Origin: SABI01 sp963676605
GTDB taxonomy: Bacteria > Spirochaetota > Spirochaetia > Sphaerochaetales > Sphaerochaetaceae
Assembly: GCA_963676605.2 (NCBI GenBank)
Contig: CAXXSP010000020.1
Location: 1-28,051 of the forward strand
Direction: 5' to 3'
DNA length: 28,051 bases
Part shown: positions 1 through 7,035 of the stretch, piece after piece
Numbering within the stretch: the stretch's first letter is position 1
Layout: the number at the start of each line of letters is the position of its first letter
Translations under genes and position numbers: made by a program
Notes under the pieces: model-generated
What the model was told of the DNA's origin: nothing
What the model saw: the letters and a program-made list of their open reading frames with translations, nothing else
Databases searched by the model: none

Positions 1-105
1 GCACTGATCTTCATTGTCGGTCTGCTTGCGTATGCACTCCAGCATTTCTTTGCTGATGCAGTAGTGAAGCGGGTTCGAGCTCTGATCGGGGAATGGAGAG
101 GGTAG
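1..105 (+). CDS. C-terminus of a small membrane protein (partial), possible holin
   Basis: The first 34 codons are open from base 1 to a TAG at 103-105. The translation has a hydrophobic stretch (LIFIVGLLAYAL) followed by a basic tail (VVKRVRALIGEWRG). The gene starts to the left of the window. It directly precedes the spanin pair with a 4-base gap to the GTG at 110, so it probably belongs to the lysis module. A holin or another small lysis-associated membrane protein is the natural guess, but too little is visible to name a family. Confidence 0.5.
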   Translation, partial: ALIFIVGLLAYALQHFFADAVVKRVRALIGEWRG

Positions 106-109
106 AGTA

Positions 110-445
110 GTGGAACTCATTATTTCAATCGTAGGAGTACTGGTTGCAGTACTCCTCGGTATCTTCGGTCTGAAGAACCAGAAAATCAAGAAACAGGAAA
201 AGAAGATCTCAGATCAGGAACAGCAGATTGCTCATCACCAGCAACAGTCGAATGTTGTTGAGGAAGCACTCGATGTTCAGGATGTAATAAATCAGCAGCA
301 GGAAGAGTCTGAGGAGAACCAGGAACAGCAGGAGGAGGAGATTCATGAAGCGGAAACGGATGAAGAGATTATTGATATTGGGAATAGTATCATTGATGAT
401 TTCAACAATCATCGGATGCCAGACAGCAACCCCGGTTCTTCCTGA
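110..445 (+). CDS. Inner-membrane spanin (Rz-like)
   Basis: A 111-residue protein with one N-terminal membrane segment (about residues 3-21) followed by a long, strongly charged, glutamine/glutamate-rich coiled coil (about 22-88). This is the plan of i-spanins, which sit in the inner membrane and span the periplasm to an outer-membrane partner, fusing the two membranes at the last step of lysis. The start is GTG, with GGAGAGGG about 7 bases upstream. The second gene of the pair begins inside it at 345 in another frame, the classic overlapping Rz/Rz1 arrangement. The assignment rests on architecture and the partner, not on sequence motifs; spanins are very divergent. Confidence 0.75.
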   Translation: MELIISIVGVLVAVLLGIFGLKNQKIKKQEKKISDQEQQIAHHQQQSNVVEEALDVQDVINQQQEESEENQEQQEEEIHEAETDEEIIDIGNSIIDDFNNHRMPDSNPGSS

Positions 446-665
446 TCCAATCGAGATCCCGCCTCTTTCTGCACAGCAGCCTCAGCGACCGACTCTTGAG
501 CGTCTACCTGATAACGCCAGCGAAGCTCTGAAGACACAGACGCTGAATGTCTCGCGCCTGGTACGATACGCTTCTGACTGGGAGAAATTCTATGATCTTG
601 CAGAGAACTATTACCTGACCGTTATTCAGATCATTCAAGGTATCCCATTGGATTCCGGACAGTAG
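345..665 (+). CDS. Outer-membrane spanin lipoprotein (Rz1-like)
   Basis: A 106-residue lipoprotein. It has a basic N-terminus, a hydrophobic core and a lipobox ending IIGC with the lipidated cysteine at residue 25. A proline-rich segment follows at once (PVLPDPIEIPP...), typical of o-spanins. The mature part is about 82 residues with a helical C-terminal half. The start ATG at 345 follows AGGAGGAGGAG closely. The gene overlaps the end of the inner spanin by about 100 bases in a different frame and runs past its stop. Together they should form the periplasm-spanning complex that disrupts the outer membrane during phage release. This supports a host with an outer membrane. Confidence 0.8.
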   Translation: MKRKRMKRLLILGIVSLMISTIIGCQTATPVLPDPIEIPPLSAQQPQRPTLERLPDNASEALKTQTLNVSRLVRYASDWEKFYDLAENYYLTVIQIIQGIPLDSGQ

Positions 666-697
666 GAGTCATTTACACTATCGAGGAGAGGAATCTG

Positions 698-1063
698 ATG
701 GGGATTGAAACACTTATCAAATTAGCTGGTGGGCTCGGGCCCACCGTTGCATTGTTCACATTCGTCCTTGCTGTAGGTATTGGTATAGGCATCATGGTGT
801 TCACGATGAAAACCCTGGCAAAGAGTATAGATTCCCAGTCTGATGCGTTTAAAACGCAGATGGCTGAGGATCGAGAACGTAGTGATGAACGTGACAAGAG
901 GATTGAGGAGCTGCTTGCGGGGCAGAATCTTCGCATCGCTTACATTGAGACCAGGTACGCAACAAAGGAAGATTTGTATACGGTTGCGGGTGGGTGGAGA
1001 GAGGAATACAACCACCTGAATAAGCGGATCGATCAGATCAGAGACAGCCACAATAAGGAGTAG
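698..1063 (+). CDS. Membrane-anchored coiled-coil protein, DUF2730-like (Mu gp25 position)
   Basis: 121 residues with a glycine-rich N-terminal membrane segment (about 12-37) and a charged helical remainder with heptad character (SIDSQSDAFKTQ..., later KRIDQIRD). Length, plan and position between the spanins and the small terminase agree with the DUF2730 family (Mu gp25), whose role is not established. A GAGGAGAGG ribosome site precedes the ATG. The next gene begins two bases after this gene's stop, so the two are probably co-translated. A spare i-spanin or another lysis accessory would also fit the architecture; I rank DUF2730 first because of the Mu-type order. Confidence 0.5.
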   Translation: MGIETLIKLAGGLGPTVALFTFVLAVGIGIGIMVFTMKTLAKSIDSQSDAFKTQMAEDRERSDERDKRIEELLAGQNLRIAYIETRYATKEDLYTVAGGWREEYNHLNKRIDQIRDSHNKE

Positions 1064-1065
1064 GT

Positions 1066-1374
1066 ATGAGCAATGGAACACAGGCAAGACATCCTGTCCT
1101 CAGAGGAAGCATTCTGCAGTTCATGGTAGAGGTTTACCCCGAGCGTGTGGAGGAGCTGTCTATCGTTCAGATCAAGTATGAATACTACAAACATAATGAC
1201 ATCATCCGGGCTCTTGAGTACCTGGTCGATCGTGGCTATCTCGACAGAGAAGAACACGATCACCCAGCTAAACCCTATGACAAGGTGAAGTTCTACCGTG
1301 CAACAAGCGAAGGTATCGACCTCACCGAAGGAACCACCTCTGATAAAGGGGTGTTCGTCGAGAGGGGGGTGTGA
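1066..1374 (+). CDS. Small winged-helix phage protein (pre-terminase position)
   Basis: 102 residues, soluble. The order of elements suggests a winged helix: an N-terminal helix (RGSILQFMVEVYPERVEELS), then IVQIKYEYYKHNDIIRALEYLVDRGYL as a helix-turn-helix, then a wing with alternating charges, and TSEGIDL, the usual T.EG(I/L)D ending of such domains. Mu-like phages commonly carry a roughly 100-residue winged-helix protein here (families annotated as VpaChn25_0724-like). The function is unknown; DNA binding during packaging is plausible but unproven. AAGGAG lies 5 bases before the ATG. The end overlaps the following gene by one base (TGATG). Confidence 0.55.
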   Translation: MSNGTQARHPVLRGSILQFMVEVYPERVEELSIVQIKYEYYKHNDIIRALEYLVDRGYLDREEHDHPAKPYDKVKFYRATSEGIDLTEGTTSDKGVFVERGV

Positions 1375-1643
1375 TGAAACATAGAATTAAACCCATAAAG
1401 TTTGAATTTTATGATGATAGAAGTGGGGATCTTCGTTGTTTTCATACCAGAGCGCCAAAAGGCATTGGTTATGTTTCATTACACTGTGTAGTGATAGATG
1501 GGGTTTTCCACGCTGCTATCAGTTACAGTAAAAACATTTTTAAAACTGTGTATGTGTGTGAAGATTTTGATAGCCTCGACAAAGCTGAAGAATGGGTTAC
1601 CGAGAGATATATAGAATTACTCGATAGCAGGGAGGCAACATGA
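1374..1643 (+). CDS. AT-rich hypothetical protein, possible moron
   Basis: I do not recognise this roughly 89-residue protein. It is aromatic-rich with a beta/alpha look (IKFEFYDD..., GYVSLHCVVIDGVFHAAISYSK..., then a helix DSLDKAEEWVTERYIELL) and no membrane segment. The ATG at 1374 overlaps the preceding stop and is preferred over the GTG three bases earlier because AGAGGGGGG is correctly spaced. Its codons are visibly more A/T-ending (AAA, TTT, ATA, GAT) than those of its neighbours on either side, so it looks like a late insertion into the small-terminase region. It ends overlapping the small terminase start by four bases (ATGAG), keeping translation coupled. Confidence 0.6.
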   Translation: MKHRIKPIKFEFYDDRSGDLRCFHTRAPKGIGYVSLHCVVIDGVFHAAISYSKNIFKTVYVCEDFDSLDKAEEWVTERYIELLDSREAT

Positions 1644-2161
1644 GCAGAAGAAGCAAAGCTGATCTTGCCGGGCTGGTCGAGCGGATCATCGTCATGTATG
1701 AGGAAGACAAGCTCACCATCAAAGATATCGAGAAGATCCTCAAGGAAGAGGGAGTAGATATCTCCAGGGAGAGTATCAGGCGGACAATCAAGAGCACCAA
1801 GAGCGTTGCCTCCACTTATCGAAAGGCTGCGGAGGAAGCGCGTGTTCTCATTGATACAGTACGTGACAACCCGAACACTGATGTTGTCGAGCTTACCACC
1901 AGCCTGCTCACCAAGCATGTGTTCGATTTCGTCCAGTCGATCGATGACATCGATTTTGAGAATCCGAACGAACTTATCCTGGCGATCAACCGTTTATCAT
2001 CAGCGCAGGTGCGGATCAGTAAACAGCGGTTAAACTTTCAGAACGGATATAACTCAGCAAAACAGGATATCCTCAGGCAGCTCAAGGATGAACTCGAACA
2101 GCAGCCGGATCTCCTGGATAAACTCACCTCGATCGTATCCCTCATGGAGGCTCCGGCATGA
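1640..2161 (+). CDS. Terminase small subunit, DUF3486 (Mu gp27-like)
   Basis: 173 residues. An N-terminal helix-turn-helix region (residues 1-55, with KADLAGLVERIIVMYEEDKL, TIKDIEKILKEEGVDISRES) is followed by a long helical domain ending in LDKLTSIVSLMEAP. This is the layout of the DUF3486 family, the small packaging subunit of Mu-like phages that recognises phage DNA and loads the motor. Its length fits the family. The stop overlaps the ATG of TerL (ATGA), as expected for coupled subunits. Confidence 0.85.
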   Translation: MSRRSKADLAGLVERIIVMYEEDKLTIKDIEKILKEEGVDISRESIRRTIKSTKSVASTYRKAAEEARVLIDTVRDNPNTDVVELTTSLLTKHVFDFVQSIDDIDFENPNELILAINRLSSAQVRISKQRLNFQNGYNSAKQDILRQLKDELEQQPDLLDKLTSIVSLMEAPA

Positions 2162-3702
2162 GTAGTCTTATCAAGGATCTCGCAGGGAAGAAAGACCCGG
2201 CAGCCGAGGAAAGAACCAGAAGAAAGAACCGCGCAGCAGAAGACTATGAGTTCTTCTGCTCGACGTATCTCGGCCATTACTTCACCAGCGAAGCTGCTCC
2301 CTATCAGAAAGAGATCTATACGGTCATCAATAACCGCGAGGTAACACCGAAGACTGCGAATACTTTCAAGCAGTGGACCAGGAACCAGTTCCATAAGTAC
2401 ATCAAGCCAGCGAAGAAGATTGCAGGAATCATTGATATGGAACCAAGAGATCACGGTAAATCTGTGAGAATGACGATGGCCTATCCCCTATGGTGTGCGC
2501 TCTATAAGAAAGCGAAATTCATCGCTATCTTCGGCGCCACCGATGATTCAGCGGTCGGGTTTATCGAGAACATTAAGTGGGAACTGGAGAGTAATGAACT
2601 TCTGGTGGAAGATTTCGGTGAGATGAAGGGAGACCTCTGGAAGGCGAACAAGATCGTCCTTTCAAACGGGGTGGCCATTATCACCAAAGGTAAAGGATCC
2701 TCTGCGAGAGGTCTCAGGCACCATGAGACAAGACCTGACCTGATCATCATTGACGACCTGCTGAAAGACTCAGAGGCCGACAGTGCGGATCAGTGTGCAA
2801 AAGCGTATGCCTGGATCAAGCGCGTAGCGTTTAACCTTGGCAAAGATGCGTTTATCGTTATGGTAAACACCCATTTCAACGAGCATGACCCGGTCACCTT
2901 AATCATGGGTGAAGTCCTTGAAGGAAAGCTTGATGATTTCCTGGCACTCCGTTTCAGCGCGCAGCTGGAGGATGGTTCTCCCATATGGGAAAGCCGGTGG
3001 AGCAGGGAAGATCTTGAGAAGAAAAGAAAGAAGATCGGATCTGATGTGTTTGATGTTGAATACAACTCACTCACGGTGAACCTTGAAGGAAGAATCTTTG
3101 ATCCCTTGTGGTTCCAGTATTTCAATATGATCGATATCACCCTGCCGAGCCGGTACATCACGATGGGTGTGGACCCGAACGCGACAGGATCTGATGATGC
3201 AGCGATCGCGGTGTGTGCGTTCGACCAGATCCGCAAGACCCGCGACATCACCGCATGGTGGAGCAAACCATACGGAACCAGGAGAGAATTCGTTGATCGG
3301 GTGATCGATATGTATCTGATCTGGCATCCTCAGGTGATCGCCTTCGAAGACGTTGCATTCCAGAAGATCTACCGGGAGTTCATCCTGGAAGCTGCTCTGG
3401 AGCGCGGGGTGATGCTTCCTGTAATCGGAGTAAAGCCGGGAAGCGGATCGAAGCGGAGTAGGGTGATGCAGTACCAGCCGTATGTGGAAGCCGGTATCAT
3501 GCGGTTCAATCAGACTATGAAAGGATCCGAAGAGATGGAGCGGCTGCAGGCATTCCCGACCAAGGGCGTGAATGACGGTCTCCCGGATGCAATCTATTAC
3601 GCAGTGCAGGCAACCGGCGGAGTGAGCTCTCCTGCAGGAGCCGCTGCAGCGAGAAAGAAAAGCAGAGTGAAAGAACTCATGAGGAGATATATCCATGGCT
3701 AA
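2158..3702 (+). CDS. Terminase large subunit (Mu gp28-like)
   Basis: 514 residues. ATPase part: a Walker A-like PRDHGKS at about 96-102 and a Walker B strand PDLIIIDD with the acidic pair near D199/D200. RNase H-fold nuclease part: GVDPNATGSDD with first aspartate near D339, a second acidic site in AFEDVAF, and a final aspartate in NDGLPDAIYYAV near D477. These are the motor and headful-cutting activities that package DNA into the prohead. In Mu-type phages the packaged DNA includes adjoining host sequence. The start overlaps the small subunit, and the stop overlaps the portal start by 8 bases. Confidence 0.95.
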   Translation: MSSLIKDLAGKKDPAAEERTRRKNRAAEDYEFFCSTYLGHYFTSEAAPYQKEIYTVINNREVTPKTANTFKQWTRNQFHKYIKPAKKIAGIIDMEPRDHGKSVRMTMAYPLWCALYKKAKFIAIFGATDDSAVGFIENIKWELESNELLVEDFGEMKGDLWKANKIVLSNGVAIITKGKGSSARGLRHHETRPDLIIIDDLLKDSEADSADQCAKAYAWIKRVAFNLGKDAFIVMVNTHFNEHDPVTLIMGEVLEGKLDDFLALRFSAQLEDGSPIWESRWSREDLEKKRKKIGSDVFDVEYNSLTVNLEGRIFDPLWFQYFNMIDITLPSRYITMGVDPNATGSDDAAIAVCAFDQIRKTRDITAWWSKPYGTRREFVDRVIDMYLIWHPQVIAFEDVAFQKIYREFILEAALERGVMLPVIGVKPGSGSKRSRVMQYQPYVEAGIMRFNQTMKGSEEMERLQAFPTKGVNDGLPDAIYYAVQATGGVSSPAGAAAARKKSRVKELMRRYIHG

Positions 3703-5206
3703 GACAGACAACCTGAACATAGAATTCATCAAGGATTTCACCAGCTTCCTCAACTTCATGCCTTCTCCGGATGAGATCATGTCCCGTACCGGTGATGCAG
3801 TTACTCTCTATGATGAGATGCTCACAGACGGACGGGTAAGCAGCCTGTTCTACGGAAGGCGAAACGATACCATGAATCTCCCGCTTGAGATCCCGAAGAC
3901 AGATAACAAGGCAGTCGATACCTATGTGGACTGGGCGATCCGTGAGAAAGATATCAGGAAGTGGGGATGGCTGCTTCTCACTGATGCGCTCAGGTACGGG
4001 CACCGCCCGTTTGAAATCGTATGGAAAAGAGTGAAGGGAAGATGGCAGATCGATTACCTGAAGGGTCATAACATCAACCAGTACTGGTATGATGATAAGG
4101 GCAAGCTGTTCTACCAGGATATGGAAGGGCAGAAGCTTCTTGATCAGCCGTTCAAGTGGATCATCCATCGGCATGAAGGTGATACCCACAATAATCCTCA
4201 GGGAGTGAGTATCCTGAAGAGTGCCTACTGGGCATTCAAGTTCAAGCAGATGGGCTTCCAGTTCTGGGTGACAGCCACTGAGAAGTTCTCAGTGCCTTCT
4301 CTTCTCGCGATTTTTGAACAGGCAGGAGACAGCACTCAGGTACAGGAGAGAGCAAACGCGATCGCCAATATGATCGCTGATGTATCTTCAGCATCAAGCG
4401 GTGCCCTGGCGAATATCAAAGAACTCAAAACAATCGATATGTCCGGATCCCTTGCAGACTTTGAGCGCCTGGTAAGTACCTGTGATGTTCAGATCGCCTA
4501 CGCGATCACCGGCCAGTCACTGGCAACCAACAACCCGACCAGCGGGACTCAGGCCCTGGGAACCGTACATGAAGCAACCATGCACGGATTTATTGAAAAT
4601 GATGCCAGAGCGCTTTCCTATACGCTCCAAAACCTTGTAGAGATGGCTATCGAACTGAACTTCGGTCCTGATGCTCCTTCTCCTGAAGTCGTTCTCGATA
4701 CCGGAGATCAGGCTTCCTGGGAACGGGTGAAGTCTGCCATAGACTCCGGGGTTCCGGTAAGTAAAAGCATGCTCTATTCTCGTTATCGCCTCCCCGAACC
4801 TGATGATGAAGAGGATACCTACCTCAAGGAAATTCCCGGACAGATCATGGGCTTCGAAGAAGTAAAGGGTGAGGATCCTCAGAAGGAAGGACCGGCAGAT
4901 CCGAACAAGGAAGGCGCTGCGGTTGCAGATACCGGTGCGGGAGTTACATTGAACGGTGCCCAGGTCTCAGCTGCAACCGGTATTGTGAAGAGCGTTGAAG
5001 CTGGAGAACTCCCGAGAGACTCCGGGGTTGCGCAGCTAAAGATCCTGTTCAACCTGACTGCCGAGCAGGCAGAGGAAATGATGGGATCTGCAGGGAAGAA
5101 CCCGAAGAAGGATCAACCCCCTGTTGAAGATCCTGTCCCGGGAGAAGAGGAAGAGTTCGCTGATACCGGTAAAAAAAAACGGCGGATCCTGACAGTGATC
5201 CAGTAA
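3695..5206 (+). CDS. Portal protein, DUF935 (Mu gp29-like); zero-frame product
   Basis: 503 residues of a DUF935 portal, the dodecameric ring at the head vertex through which DNA enters and leaves and to which TerL docks. Typical stretches include RYGHRPFEIVWK, an EKFSVPSLLAIFE-like segment and QIAYAITGQSLATNN near residues 265-280. In the zero frame it ends soon after a run of nine A (5171-5179) with only eight extra residues and a TAA. The expected continuation is found instead in the -1 frame. It begins TADPDSDPVIKRETNNILRL and looks like the helical C-terminal region of this family. The 503-residue form is therefore probably the short product of a slippage pair, or a truncation. Confidence 0.9.
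   Translation: MAKTDNLNIEFIKDFTSFLNFMPSPDEIMSRTGDAVTLYDEMLTDGRVSSLFYGRRNDTMNLPLEIPKTDNKAVDTYVDWAIREKDIRKWGWLLLTDALRYGHRPFEIVWKRVKGRWQIDYLKGHNINQYWYDDKGKLFYQDMEGQKLLDQPFKWIIHRHEGDTHNNPQGVSILKSAYWAFKFKQMGFQFWVTATEKFSVPSLLAIFEQAGDSTQVQERANAIANMIADVSSASSGALANIKELKTIDMSGSLADFERLVSTCDVQIAYAITGQSLATNNPTSGTQALGTVHEATMHGFIENDARALSYTLQNLVEMAIELNFGPDAPSPEVVLDTGDQASWERVKSAIDSGVPVSKSMLYSRYRLPEPDDEEDTYLKEIPGQIMGFEEVKGEDPQKEGPADPNKEGAAVADTGAGVTLNGAQVSAATGIVKSVEAGELPRDSGVAQLKILFNLTAEQAEEMMGSAGKNPKKDQPPVEDPVPGEEEEFADTGKKKRRILTVIQ
5171..5179 (+). other. A9 slippery run joining the portal frame to the MuF frame (-1)
   Basis: Nine consecutive A occupy AAA AAA AAA in the portal frame. A -1 slip, or one extra A in the transcript, moves reading into the frame that continues unbroken from 5179 (ACG GCG GAT CCT...) through MuF to 6684. 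The MuF frame has no ATG, GTG or TTG between its upstream stop at 5170-5172 and GTG 5392, and no ribosome site ahead of 5392 or 5398. Runs of nine or more A are known to cause polymerase slippage, and A AAA AAA is a ribosomal slip heptamer. A one-base homopolymer error or mutation would look the same. Confidence 0.6.
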
Positions 5207-6684
5207 TCAAGCGTGAGACCAACAATATTCTTCGTCTCATCACGATCGAGGATGAGTATCAGAGTAGGGTTGTCGCTGCGATTAAACCGGATCTCATCAG
5301 TTACCTGAAGCGTTTAAAAAACGAACCCGAGCTTTTAAACACCTCTGATGCATGGTTACCGGATGCGAACGATACATTAAACCAGTCGACGTATGAAGTG
5401 TTTATGAGAGCATACCTGGAAGGGATGGCTGATGCTGCTCCTGATTCCAAGGATATGGCAGATGCGATTCCCGAGGCTCTCACCTTCGAAGCAGCAATCG
5501 AATTCGCAAGGTCGAAGGTAACGCTTACCAAAGAAGACTACTATCGTCTCAGTGATCTCATGAGAATGAGAGCCTTCACTGTGGGACGCCTTGCTCAGGT
5601 TGATGCGATCGAGAGGGTGAGAACACATTATCTGAAGCAGCTTGAAGGAGCCTCTTCATCCCTGCAGGAGTTCATTGATTCGATCCAGGAAGATGATATG
5701 CTCAAGGTCGCCGGGTTCGGTGAAGAGAAACCGTTCTACTACGAGACGGTCTACCGGACCAACATCATGACAGACTACAATGCAGGGCGGGCTTTCGAGT
5801 TCGACCAGGACAAGCCGGTTGCCCTGGAGTTCATCGGCATAGAGGATGGGAGACAGACTGATATCTGTGCTTCCCGGACAGGGACCATCCTTCCCTATAC
5901 GGATCCCTGGTGGGAAAACAACTGGCCGCCGCTTCATTTCAATTGCCGTTCCACCATCCGTCAGATCTCCCGGGAAGAGGCTGAGTATGAAGGGATCGAT
6001 GTGAAGGGGCTGCAGAAGAACGGGATTAACCCTGCATCTGCCGATTCTTTACCCGGCAGTGGCTTCGGTAAGAACCCGGTGAGAAGTAATGAGTTCTGGC
6101 CGCCGAATGCAGCACAGCAGGAAAGAATCAACAGGGCGATGATCCAGGAAGAACTGAACGGGGTTGCCGGTGAGACGGTGTGCAAGGATTTCAAGGTGCC
6201 TAGAGAAGGGTGGAAGATCGTCGAAACCGAAAAGGGCGGGATCCGTTATCCGGTAACACTTGAAAAAGAGAAAGAGTTCTCGATGAATCTTGCTGCTGCA
6301 CAAGCTCGGGCAAGGAATGGTGCTTTCGTTGAACTTATAGCTCCTGACAAGAAACTGCTGAACAACAAGGATGCTGATGCTTATATCAATGCCGTAGAGC
6401 TGTGGGAATTTAAAACCGTTTCCTCGAATGCTGTGAATACTATGAGCAAGAGGCTGGGAGAAGCGGCGATTCAGGCTAGACGAATTATGTTTATGCTGGA
6501 ATCTCCTAACCAGATCAACACATTGATTGCAGCTATTGAAGAACGTATCCCTCGTATTAAGAAGTCGGGTCGAGATATCATCCTATTCAGCGCAGCACTT
6601 GGAGAAAAGTATGCGGACTTATCATGGAAAGAACTGCAGGATCCTGATGCGGTGAAGCGGCTCTTGACTTCCCTTATCGATTAG
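5179..6684 (+). CDS. MuF head morphogenesis protein with C-terminal nuclease toxin-like domain, joined to portal by -1 shift
   Basis: From 5179 this frame encodes about 501 residues. The first about 90 resemble the helical end of DUF935 portals. From about 5460 it is MuF (LTFEAAIEFARSKVTLTKED, RMRAFTVGRLAQV, VYRTNIMTDYNAGRAF, and the SPP1-gp7-type motif WPPLHFNCRSTIR). MuF acts in early head assembly near the portal and in some phages is injected. The last about 150 residues (from about 6235) are not MuF. They carry DADAYINAVELWEFKT, giving D(6376)-x9-E(6406)-x-K(6412), then NTMSKRLGEAAIQARRIMF and a helical end. This resembles CDI/polymorphic-toxin RNase or PD-(D/E)XK-like nuclease domains known on MuF proteins. 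The first ATG is 5398, but no ribosome site precedes it. No immunity gene follows. Confidence 0.8.
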   Translation, partial: TADPDSDPVIKRETNNILRLITIEDEYQSRVVAAIKPDLISYLKRLKNEPELLNTSDAWLPDANDTLNQSTYEVFMRAYLEGMADAAPDSKDMADAIPEALTFEAAIEFARSKVTLTKEDYYRLSDLMRMRAFTVGRLAQVDAIERVRTHYLKQLEGASSSLQEFIDSIQEDDMLKVAGFGEEKPFYYETVYRTNIMTDYNAGRAFEFDQDKPVALEFIGIEDGRQTDICASRTGTILPYTDPWWENNWPPLHFNCRSTIRQISREEAEYEGIDVKGLQKNGINPASADSLPGSGFGKNPVRSNEFWPPNAAQQERINRAMIQEELNGVAGETVCKDFKVPREGWKIVETEKGGIRYPVTLEKEKEFSMNLAAAQARARNGAFVELIAPDKKLLNNKDADAYINAVELWEFKTVSSNAVNTMSKRLGEAAIQARRIMFMLESPNQINTLIAAIEERIPRIKKSGRDIILFSAALGEKYADLSWKELQDPDAVKRLLTSLID

Positions 6685-6753
6685 CAGATAATGTAATTGC
6701 ATTCGTGAATAGACCGTGTCTATGAACCGGACAGTAGCGGGTGCTGTTGTATG

Positions 6754-6780
6754 AAACGCGCTCCCCGGGGCGCGTTTTGT
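6754..6780 (+). terminator. Terminator-like GC-rich hairpin downstream of MuF
   Basis: AAACGCGC (6754-6761) pairs with GCGCGTTT (6770-6777) around TCCCCGGG, and the 3' arm runs into a short T stretch (TTTTGT). The loop is itself self-complementary. It lies 70 bases after the MuF-toxin stop. Because the capsid genes lie further on, it may be a partial terminator or processing site that sets the ratio of upstream to downstream products, or a remnant of an inserted element. The T run is short, so termination strength is uncertain. Confidence 0.5.
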
Positions 6781-6858
6781 CGTCTCTGCACAAAAACGAC
6801 GCTCACGGCACTTTCCAAACCCTCAACGAGAAATTGTACCACTTTTCACCAAACCCCC

Positions 6859-6878
6859 GTTTATCAACGTTGATAAAC
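6859..6878. repeat. Perfect 20-bp palindrome
   Basis: GTTTATCAACGTTGATAAAC is identical to its reverse complement, as expected for the binding site of a symmetric dimeric regulator. A closely related, less symmetric stretch (GTTTATTAACC followed by GTTGATTAAAC) occurs at 24382-24403 near the prophage right end. Sharing between an internal gap and the phage end suggests a phage-encoded binding protein (repressor, activator or transposase). No promoter is obvious around it. Confidence 0.6.
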
Positions 6879-7035
6879 ACCTCTGAGAGCAAATCATGGT
6901 TCATGAAGCTCGCCAGATCTGCACAATCACCTAGATCATCCCCATTTCTCCAGAGTTCGCAGCAAATACCGCAGCCTTGAATCCTCTTTGATTTCTCTCA
7001 CACCCAAAGTGCTAGGCTTGCTTCGAGAGGTGTAT

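Larger units (their letters stand above)
6685..7035 (+). other. 351-base gap without a convincing gene
   Basis: This is the longest gap in an otherwise tightly packed late operon. It contains a GC-rich terminator-like hairpin (6754-6777), a weaker inverted repeat (GTCGT...ACGAC near 6780-6800) and a perfect 20-bp palindrome (6859-6878). A 79-codon open frame at 6741-6980 exists, but it begins at a CTG/TTG-type start without a ribosome site, is serine-rich and low in structure, and runs straight through both inverted repeats; I do not call it. The reverse strand has no open frame long enough to be an immunity protein. Confidence 0.6.

Noticed and set aside
3067..4189. Long reverse-strand frames opposite TerL and portal
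   Set aside because: Histidine/arginine/serine-rich shadows of strongly supported forward genes.
6741..6980. 79-codon open frame in the gap after MuF, a possible immunity gene
   Set aside because: No ribosome site or good start, low-complexity serine-rich translation, and it runs through the terminator hairpin and the 20-bp palindrome.
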